Assembly (NCBI GenBank): GCA_029783825.1
Contig: JAREIK010012055.1
Span: forward strand, 20,242 to 84,241
Reading direction: 5' to 3'
DNA: 64,000 nt
Source: Sapria himalayana
Lineage: Eukaryota; Streptophyta; Magnoliopsida; Malpighiales; Rafflesiaceae
Shown here piece by piece: positions 53,401-64,000 of this stretch. Both the position numbers and the translations under genes were made by a program. The stretch's first letter is position 1; every line of letters starts with the position of its first letter. The notes under the pieces were generated by a model. The model saw only the letters and a list, made by a program, of their open reading frames with translations. It ran no database searches and was not told the origin of the DNA.

Positions 53401-56400
53401 AAGGTTATAAACTTCGAAAATGAGAAAACATAACAAAAATAAATTTTTTGTTATTTTATTTTTTATATAAAACCTATAAACCACTAAATGACTAAATACT
53501 AAAATGACTAAACTCCTAAACCCCGAAGCCCTTAAATACTTAAAACATTAAATTTGTATAGTCTAAATAATAAATCATAAATCTCAGTTTTATTACTTTT
53601 CATTATAATTTTAAATATTCATTTTAATTATTTATCAGTTTATTTTTATAGGAAATATTAAATACAAAATAAATTATTAGTGTGACATATATAATTTAAA
53701 TAATTTATTTTTCATCAAAAAAATGTTTATAAAAAGAGGCACAATTTTAAAAATAAAAAATTATTATTTAATAATATATCTTATTTTGATTTTGATTCAT
53801 TTTAGATTATAAAATTATATTTTAATTTATATCATTCTTATAAATACAAATTTATTAATTTATTTATTGATCATTATTATAATATCTATCAATAAAATTA
53901 TTTATATTGAGTTTGCATTATATATAATTAAAATTATTATATTTTCAAAGGTTACAACCTTCAAAAATTTAAAGAATATCAAAAAATTAAATTTTTTGTT
54001 TTTTCATTCTTTAAATAAAAATTATAAATCACTAAAGGTCTAAACAATTAAATCCCTAAACTCCTAAACCACAAAACACCTAAATACTTAAACCATTAAA
54101 CCAGTATATCCTGAATACTAAATAATAAATCTCAATTTTATTTGTATTAATTATAATTTTAAATATTCATTTTAATTATTTAGTAGTTTATTATTATAGA
54201 ATTATAAATTACAAAATAAATAATAAGTAAGACAAATATAATTTGAATAATTTATTTTAATAACAAAAATATAAACTTATAAAAAAAGAAAAACATTAAA
54301 AAAATTTTTATTTAGTAATATATTATACTTTGATTTGTATAAATTTAGATTTTGCAAATACTTTTTAAATAATAACAATTTTATTAATAATAGTTTAATA
54401 ATTTATTTTTTGATCATAATTATAATATCTAGCAATATAATTATTTATATTGAATTTAAATGAATCTTAATTATGAAGAATATTATAAATAACTATTATA
54501 TTTACATTTGAAAATAATTTAAAAATTATTATATTTTCAAAGGTATAATCTTCAAAAATTAAAAAAATAATAAAAATAAATTTTTTGCTATATCATTGTT
54601 TAAATGAAACTTATAAACCACTAAATGCCTAAACACTTAACCATCTAAACTCTTAAACACAAAAGCCCCTAAATACTTAAAACCTTTAATCTCGTAAACC
54701 TTAAATATAATTTAAATAATTTATTAAGATTTAATTACAAAATAAATTATGAGTGATACAAATATAAATTAACTAATTTATTTTTCATTAAAAAAATTTA
54801 TAAGCTTATAAAAAGAAGCAAAAACTAAAAAACAAAAATTTTTATTTAGTAATAAATTTTACTTGGATTTTGAATAAATTTAGGTTTTACAATTATATTT
54901 TAATTTATATCCATCATAATAATATAAACATATTAATTTATTTTTTGATAATTGATATCATATCTATCAATAAAATTGTTTATATTTAGTTTATATTATA
55001 TATAATTATAATGATTATTATTACTAAATATTGTATTCATATTTTTAAAAAATTTTAAAATTATTATATTGTCAAAGGTTAATATTTGAAAATGTGAAAA
55101 AATATCAAAAATATTTTTTTTGTTATTTCATTATTTAAATAAAACCAATAAACCAGTAAATGCCTAAAAACATAAATCGCTAAAGTCCTAAACGACAAAA
55201 CATCTAAATAATTAAAATATTAAACTGGTATTCATTAATAATAATTCATAAATCTTATTTTAAATTTTATTCATTATAATTTTATATTTTTATTTTAATT
55301 ATTTTTCAATTTATTATTATTGAAATATTAATTACAAAATAAATTATTAGTGAGACAGATATAATTAAATTTAAACCTGTATACCCTAAATAATAAAGAA
55401 TAAATCTCATTTTTTTTTCATTATAATTTTAAATATTCATTTTAATTATTTATTTGTTTATTATAAAAATTAATTAAAAATAAATTATGAGTTAGAAAAA
55501 TATAATTTATATAAATTATTTTTAATCAAAAAAAATATAGATAAGATTATTTAAAGAAAAAAAATTAAAAAACAAAAAATTATTATATAATAATATAATT
55601 TGCTATGCTTCTGAATCATTATTAGTTTTGTAATTATATTTTAATTGATATCTATCTTATTAATAATAGATTATTAATTTCTTTTTTGATCATTATTAGA
55701 ATATTTATCAATAAAATTGTTTATATTGAATTTATATGATATTTAAATATAATGATTATTATAACTAAATATTGAATTCGCTTTTGAAAAAAATTTTAAA
55801 ATTATTATATTTTCAAAGATTATAACCTTTGGAAATGTTTAAAAATAAAAAAAATATTTTTTGTTGATATTTCATTGTTTAAATAAAATCTATAAACCAC
55901 TAAATGCCTAAACACTTAATTCAATAACTCCTAAATCTCTAAGAATTGTTTATTTCTTTTATATGATCATTATTATAATATAAAACAATAAAATAGTTTA
56001 TATTGAATTTATATGATATATAATTATTATGATTATTATAACTTCATAGTATATCCGCTTTTCAAAAAAAATTATAAATTATTATATTTTCAAAGTTTAT
56101 AACATTAAAAAATAAGAAAAAATAACAAAAATAAATTTTTTGTTATTTTATTTTTTATATAAAACCTATAAACCACTAAATGACTAAATTCTAAAATGAC
56201 TAAACTCCTAAATCCCGAAGCCCATAAATACTTAAAACATTAAATTAGTATTGTCCAAATAATAAATCATAAATCTAATTTTTATTAGTATTCATTATAA
56301 TTTTAAATATTGACTTTTATTATTTATCAATTTATTTTTATAGAAATATTAAATTACAAAATAAATTATTAGTGCGACATATATAGTTTATATAATTTAT

Positions 56401-59157
56401 TTTTCATTAAAAAAAATGCTTATATAAAAAAGGCAAATTGTTAAAAATAAATAATAATAATTTAGTAATATAGCTTATTTTGATTTTGAATCATTTTAGA
56501 TTTTACAAATATATTTTAATTTATATCATTCTTATAAATACTCGTTTATTAATTTATTTATTGATCATTATTATAATATTTATCAATAAAATTATTTATA
56601 TTGAGTTTACATTATATATAATTATTAAGATTATTATAACTAAAGATTATATTCACATTTAAAAAAAATATAAAATTATTATATTTTCAAAGGTTATAAA
56701 CTTCAAAAATTAAAAAAAATCAAAAATTTAAATTTTTTGTTTTTTCATTCTTTAAATAATAACTATAAATCATTAAAGGTCTAAAGACTTAAATCACTAA
56801 ACTCCTAAATCCAAAAACACCTAAATACTTAAACCATTAAATCGGTATATCCTGAATAATAAATGATAAATTTCAATTTTAATTGTATTCATTATAATTT
56901 TAAATATTCATTTTAATTATTTATAAGTTTATTATTATAGAATTATAAATTACAAAATAAATTATGAGTAAGACAAATATAATTTAAATAATTTATTTTT
57001 AATAACAAAAATATAAACTTTTAAAAAAAGCAAAACATTTAAAAAATTATTATTTAGTAATATATTTTACTTTGATTTGAATAAATTTAGATTTTACAAA
57101 TACTTTTTAAATAATATCTATTTTATTAATAATAGTTTATTAATTTTCTTTTTGATCTTTATTATAATATCTAGCAATGTAATTATTTATATTGAATTTA
57201 AAAGACTTATATTTATGAACATTATTATAAATAAATATTATATTTACATTTGAAATTTAAAAATTATTATATTTTCAAAGGATATAACCTTCAAAAATTA
57301 GAAAAAATAAAAAAAATAAATTTTATGTTATATCATTGTTTAAATAAAACTTATAAACCACTAAATCTCTAAAGAATTTATTCTCTAAACTCCTTAACAC
57401 AAAAGCCCCTAAAATCTTAAACCTTTAAACTTGTAAACCTTAATTATAATTTAAATAATTTATTAAAATATTAATTACAAAATAAATTATGAGGGAAACA
57501 TATTTAATTTAAATAATTTATTTTTAATCAAAAAAAAATAAGCTTATAAAAAGAAGCAAAAACTAAAAAACATTTATTATTTAGTAATAAATTTTTCTTT
57601 GATTTTGAATAATTTATGAATAATAGCATATTAATTTATTTTTTGATAATTGATTTAATATCTATCAATAAAATTATTAATATTTTTTTTAGATTATATA
57701 TAATTATAATGATTATTATTACAAAATATTGTATTTACTTTTTAAAAAAATTTTAAAATTATTATATTTTCAAATGTTATAAACTTTGAAAATGTGAGAA
57801 AATATCAAAAATAATTTTTTTATTATTTCATTGTTTAAATAAATCCTATAAACCTCTAAATGCCTAAACACTCAAATCAATAACTCCTAAATCTCTAAAA
57901 ACCTAAAAAGATAATCCTTTTAAACTAGTATACCCTAAATAATAAAAAAATAAATATCAATATTATTTTTTTCATTATAATTTAAAATATTCATTTTAAT
58001 TATTTATTCGTTTATTTTTATATAAATATTAATTACAAAATAAATTATAAGTTAAACAAATACAATTTAAATAAATTATTTTTCATCAAAAAAAAAGATA
58101 AACTTATAAAAAGAAAAAAAAATTTCTAAATAAAAATTTATTATAAAGTAATATATTTTGCTTTCCTTCTGAATCAATTTAGGTTTTGTTTTATATTTTA
58201 ATTGATATATATCTTATTAATAATAGTTTATTAATTTATTTTTTGATCATTATTAGAATATTTATCAAAAAAGTATTTATATTGAATTTATATGAAATAT
58301 AAATATAATGATTATTATAACTAAATATTGAATTCAGTTTTAAAAAAAATTTAAAAATTATTATATTTTCAAAGGTTATAACATTTGAAAATATCAAAAA
58401 ATAATAAAAATAAATTTTTGTTTATTTAATTTTTAAATAAAACCTATAACCACTAAATGCATACACAGTTAAATCAATAAACTTTTAAACCTCGTAATGT
58501 CAAAATACATAAACCATTAAACCACTATATACTACTTAATAATTAATAAATCTAATTTTTATTTCTATTTATTATAATTTTTAATATTTATTTTAATTAT
58601 TAATTAATTTATTTTTATAGAAATATTTATTACAAAATAAAGTATGAGTGTGAGAAATATAATTTATATAATTTATTATTAATCAATAAATGTATTCATG
58701 CTTATAATATAAGTAAAAATTTAAAAATTTATAATTATTTTTAAGTAATATTTTTTACTTTAATTCTGAATCAATTTGGGTTTTGTAAATATTTTTTAAT
58801 TAATATATATATATATATATATTATTAATAGTTTATTTAATTTTTGATCATTATTATAATATCTATCAATAAAATTATTTATATTAAATTTATATGATAT
58901 ATAATTATTAAAATTTTTATAACTAAATATTATATTCACATTTCAAAAAATGTTAAATTTTATTATATTTTCAAAGGTTATGAACCATGAAGATGAGAAA
59001 AAAATACAAATTTTTTTATATTTTATTGTTTAAATAAAACCTATAAAACACTAAATTCCTAAAAACATAAATCTCTAAACTCCTAAATGACAAAACCTCT
59101 AAATACTTAAACAATTAAACTGGTATACATTAATAATAAATCATAAATTTCATTTTA
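50498..59157 (+). repeat. Satellite array, + orientation, with a third higher-order repeat copy
   Basis: Markers occur in the same order as at 11013-15065: M1 at 51161, M2 at 52285, M3 at 52870, two additional monomers (53470 and 54025), M4 at 54640, a repeated M5/M4 stretch (56770, 57400), Ma at 58455 and Mb at 59040. Palindromic cores are near 51067, 52207, 52803, 53405, 56695 and 58377. A short (AT)n tract lies at 58803-58822. No gene is visible. Confidence 0.87.
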
Positions 59158-61698
59158 ATAAATTTTTGTTTTTAAAATTTTGCCTATTTTTATAAGCATA
59201 TATTTTTTTTTGATAAAATATAAATTATTTAAAATAGATCTGTCTCACTAATAATTTATTTTCTAATTAATATTTCTATAAAAATAAAATGATAAATAAT
59301 TAAAATAAAACTTTAAAATTACACTTAATAAAAATTAAAATGAGATTTATGATTTATTATTAATGTATACCAATTTAATAGTTTGAGTATTTAGATGTTT
59401 TATCGTTTAGGAGTTTAGCGATTTATGTTTTTAGGCATTTAGTGGTTTATATGTTTTACTTAAACAATAAAATAAAAAAAAATTTGTAATTTTTTGTCAT
59501 TTTCATAGGTTATAAACTTTGAAAATATAATAATATTTAAAATTTTTTGAAATGTGAATACAATATTTAGTTATAATATTTTTAATAATTATATATCTTA
59601 TAAATTCAATATAAACAATTTTATTGATAGATATTATAATAATGATCAAAAATTAAATTAATAATCTATTAATAATAAAATAGATATTAATTAAAAAATA
59701 TTTACAAAACTCAAATTGATTCAAAATTAAAGTAAAAAATATTTCTGGAAAATAATTTTTAATTTTTAAAATTTTACTTCTTTTATAAGCGTATATATTT
59801 CTTTTGATTATAAATAAATTATTTAAATTATATTTTTCGCAATCATAATTTATTTTGTAATAAATATTTATATAAAATATACTCAAATAATTAAAATGAA
59901 TATTTAAAATAATAATAAATTAAAATAAAAATTAGATTTCTTAATTATTAAGTAGTATATAGTAGTTTAATGGTTTATGTATTTAGGCATTACGGGCCTT
60001 AGAAGTTTACTGATTTAACTGTGTATTCATTTAGTGGTTTAGAGGTTTTATTTAAAAATAAAAATAATAAAATATTTATTTTTATTATTTTTTGATATTT
60101 TCAAAGGTTATAACATTTGAAAATATAATAATTTTTAAATTTGTTTCAAATGTGAATTCAATATTTAGTTATAATAATCATTATATTTATATATCATATA
60201 AATTCAATATAAACAATATTTTTGATAAATATTATAAAAATGATCAAAAAATAAATTAATAATCTATTATTAATAAGATAGATATCAATTAAAATATAAT
60301 AAAAAAACCTAAAATGATTCAAAAGAAATTAAAATATATTACAATATAATAATTTGTTATTTTGAATTTTTTTTTCTTTTAAAAGGTTTATCCATATTTT
60401 TTTACTGAAAATTAATTTATATAAATTATATTTGTATAACTCATAATTTATTTTTTAATTTATATTTATATAAAAATAAACAAATAAATAATTAAAATGA
60501 ATATTTAAAATTATAATGAAAAAAAATATTGAGATTTATTCATTATTATTTTGGGTATACCAGTCTAATTTAAATTAGATCTGTTTCACTAATAATTTAT
60601 TTTTTAATTAATATTTCTATAAAAATAAACTGATAAAAAATAAAAATAAAAATTTAAAATTATACTGAATAAAAATTACAATGAGATTTATGAATTATTA
60701 TTAATGTATACCAGTTTAATATTTTAAGTATTTAAAGGTTTTTTTGTTTATGACTTTAGTGATTTATGTTTTTAGGCATTTATTAGTTTATAGGTTTTAT
60801 TTAAACAATGTAATTACAAAAAAATTAATTAAAAAATATTACCTTTGAAAATATAATAATTTTAAAATTTTTTAAAAATGTGAATATAATATTTAGTAAT
60901 AATAATCATTATAATTATATATAATATAAACTAAATATAAACAATTTTATTGATATATATGATATCAATTACCAAAAAGTAAATTAGTATGCTATTATTA
61001 ATATTATAGATATAAATTAAAATATAATTACAAAACCTAAAAATATTCAAAATCCTCGTAAAATTTAATACTAAATAATAATTTTTTTTAGTTTTTGCTT
61101 CATTTTATATGCTTATATTTTTTTTAATGAAAAATTAATTATTTAAATTATATCTGTATCACTCATAATTTATTTGGTAATTAATATTTTAATAAATTAT
61201 TTAAATTATATTTAAGGTTTACAAGTTTAAAGGTTTATGTATTTAGGGGCTTTTGTTTTTAGGAGTTTAGAGGTTTAAGTGTTTAGGCATTTAGTGGTAT
61301 ATAAGTTTTATTTAAACAATTATATAACAAAAAAATTATTTTTATTATTTTATTAATTTTTGAAGGTTATAACCTTGAAAATATAATAATTTTTAAATTT
61401 TTTTCAAATGTAAATATAATATTTAGTTATAATAATTTTAATAATTATAAGTCATTTAAATTCAATATAAATAATTACATTGCTAGATATTATAATAATG
61501 ATCAAAAAAAATTAATAAACTATTACTAATAAGATAGATATTATTTATAATATATTTGCAAAATCTAAATATATTCAAAATCAAAGTAAAATATATTACT
61601 TAATAATAATTTTTTTAATGTTTTGCTTTTTTTATAACTTTATATTTTTGTTATTATAAATAAATTATTTAAATAATTTGTCTTACTCATAAATTATT
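59158..61698 (-). repeat. Satellite array, - orientation
   Basis: Orientation changes at about 59158, inside the AT-rich body just after an Mb module. Reverse-oriented modules are at 59380-59455, 59970-60050, 60720-60800 and 61215-61310 (M4 type). It ends where remnant E begins. Confidence 0.85.
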
Positions 61699-61855
61699 AT
61701 AACTTTGGTTTAGTCTGTTAGCGTACATGAGTCAAATTACCTTTGATAGCCCATTGTTTCAACATCAAATATGATGAGACATAATAGAGATAAAGTAAAA
61801 GCTCCTATTATTTTGGTTAGAGATTTAGCAATCATTCTAGAGTTGATAGAGGAAC
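61699..61855 (+). repeat. Composite unit remnant E (last ~157 bp)
   Basis: Matches the final part of units A, C and D, from AACTTTGGTTTAGTCTG to GATAGAGGAAC. Everything upstream is missing and replaced by satellite in the opposite orientation, so the break that inverted the array also cut this copy. Confidence 0.85.
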
Positions 61856-64000
61856 AATATAAATTAATTTAATTATTCAGTATAATTTTAATTTTTATTT
61901 TAATTATTTATCAGTTTATTTTTATAGAAATATTAATTACAAAATAAATTATTAGTTAGACAGATCTAATTTAAATTAAACCGGTTTATCCTAAATAATA
62001 AAGAATAAATCTCATTTTTTTTAATTTTTATTTTAAATATTCAAATTTAATTATTTATTTGTTTATTTTTATATAAATATATATTAGAAAATAAATTATG
62101 AGTTACAAATATATAATTGATATAAATTAATTTTCATCAAAATAATATAGATAAACTTTTTAAAAGAAAACAAAATTTTCAAAACAAAAAATTATTCTAT
62201 AGTAATATATTTTGCTTTGCTTCTGAATTATTTTAGGTTTTGTAATTATATTATAATTGATATCTATCTTATTAATAATAGATTATTTATTTATTTTTTG
62301 ATAATTATTAGAATATTTATCAATAAAATAGTTTATATTGAATTTATATGATATATAAATATAATGATTATTATAACTAAATATTGAATTCACTTTTGAA
62401 AAAAATTTAAATAATTTTTTATTTTCTACGATTATAACCTTTGAAAATATCAAAAAATAATAAAAATAAATTTTTTGTTTTTTTATTTTTAAAATAAAAC
62501 CTATAAACTACTAAATACATACACAGTTAAATAAGTAAATTCTTAGAACCCGTAATGCCTAAATACAGTAATCATTAAACCGATATATAATACATAATAA
62601 ATAATAAATCTAATTTTTATTTCTATTTATTATAATTGTAAATATTCATTTTAATTATTTATTAGTTTATTTTTATAGAAATATTTATTACAAAATAAAT
62701 TATGAGTGCGACATATATAATTTAAATAATTTATTTTTAATGGAATAATATATATATGCATATAAAAGAAGTAAAAATTTAAAAATTTTAAATTATTATC
62801 AAGTAATATATTTTACTTTAATTTTGAATCAATTTGGGTTTTATAAATATATTTTAATTAATTTTAATCTTTTTATTAATAGTTTATTAATTTAGTTTTT
62901 GATCATTTATTATAATATCTATCAATAAAATTGTTTATATTGAATTTATATGATATATAATTATTAATATTATTATAACTAAAATATTAGATTTACATTT
63001 AAAAAAATTTTAAATATTATTATATTTTCAAAGGTTATAACCTATAAAAATGGGAAAAAATTATAAACTTTTTTTTTATTATTTTATTGTTTAAATAAAT
63101 CCTATAAACCACTAAATGCCTATAAACATAAATCGCTAAATTTTCAAATGACAAAACATCTAAATACTTAAACCATTAAACTAGTATACATTAAATTTTT
63201 TTTATTCGTATAAATACTTATTGGTGAGACACATATAAATAAAATTAAACTGGTATACCCTAAATAATAATTAATAAATCTCATTTTTTTTCATTATAAT
63301 TTTAAATATTCATTTTAATTATTTATTTGTTTATTTTTATATAAATACTAATTACAAAATAAATTATGAGACAGATATATAAATATTATAACTAAATATT
63401 AGTGAGACAGATATATAATTACTTTTTAATGAGATAGGTATACCCTAAAAACATATAAATACTTATCAATGAGACAGATATATAATAATTAAGAATATTG
63501 TAACTAAATATTATATTAACATTTAAAAAAAATAAAAATTATTATATTTTCTAAGGTTATAACCTTCGAAAATTAAAAAAATCAAAAAATTTGATTTTTT
63601 ATTTTTTTATTGTTTAAATAAAAACTATAAATCACTAAAGACCTAAACACATAAATCACTAAATCCCAAAACACCTAAATACTTAAACCATTAAACTAGT
63701 ATATCCTAAATAAAAAATAATAAAAATTTTAATTTTATTTGTATTCATTATAATTTTAAATATTCATTTTAATTATTTATTAGTTTATTTTTATAGAATT
63801 ATAAATTAAAAATAAATTATGCGGAAGATAAATATAATTTAAATAATTTACTTTTAATAACAAAAAATATAAACTTACAAAAAGAAGCAAAACATCAAAA
63901 AAATTATTATTTACTATTATATTTTACTATGATTTTGAATAAATTTATGTTTTGAAATTTATTTTAAAAAATATCTATCTTATTAATAATAGTTTATTTC
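61856..64000 (+). repeat. Satellite array, + orientation, to window end
   Basis: Begins with the same monomer segment that follows copy D. Ma module near 62530, Mb near 63130-63190, then an irregular stretch at 63200-63480 where the GTGAGACAGATATATAA piece is repeated three times at short spacing, then an M5 module near 63635-63710. No gene is visible. Confidence 0.83.

Noticed and set aside
1..64000. Organelle or bacterial origin suggested by high AT content
   Set aside because: Nuclear satellite organisation, plant-type telomere motifs and hAT transposons with 8-bp duplications are eukaryotic nuclear features; there are no organelle or bacterial genes.

Overview
This is a very AT-rich stretch of plant nuclear heterochromatin with no intact protein-coding gene that I can support. 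A flowering plant is suggested by degenerate Arabidopsis-type telomere motifs (CCCTAAA-like) throughout, by plant-type hAT transposase remnants with a BED zinc finger and a hAT dimerisation domain, and by the overall satellite/transposon organisation. I cannot name the species.

Most of the window is one satellite family. Its monomer is about 0.6 kb and has three landmarks: a block of degenerate telomere-like heptamers, a long AT-rich body, and a palindromic core reading CAAAGGTTATAACCTTTG in its best copies. Recognisable monomer variants recur in the same order, giving a higher-order repeat of about 5.3-6 kb. In this annotation a satellite block is '+' when the telomere-like module is C-rich on the + strand. 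Blocks: + 2595-4648, - 4901-5205, - 7627-9970, + 9975-23619, + 26086-26518, - 26519-40192, - 44299-45945, + 45946-48032, + 50498-59157, - 59158-61698, + 61856-64000. Orientation therefore flips six times.

A composite unit of about 2.4-2.5 kb is embedded in the satellite: copy A 1-961 (cut by the window edge), B 5206-7626 (inverted), C 23620-26085, D 48033-50497, and a short remnant E 61699-61855. Its first half ends in AATAAA plus a poly(A) run, like a retroposed transcript, followed directly by degenerate telomere repeats and then a second, unrecognised half. Every copy points the same way as the satellite around it, and copies share satellite flanks, so it was probably amplified as part of the array.

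Two hAT-family elements are present: a truncated one at 961-2586 (- strand) and a full-length one at 40193-44298 (+ strand) with an 8-bp target duplication. They sit at the same satellite position with the same flanking variants, so they descend from one insertion that was later duplicated in inverted orientation. Both transposase genes are dead, mostly through different lesions. The full-length copy carries a nested 391-bp GC-rich non-autonomous hAT element (43004-43394), inside what looks like the last intron of the transposase pseudogene.

No rRNA, tRNA, CRISPR or bacterial-type features were found. Many short Ile/Leu/Asn-rich open frames are by-products of the AT-rich satellite and are not listed as genes.
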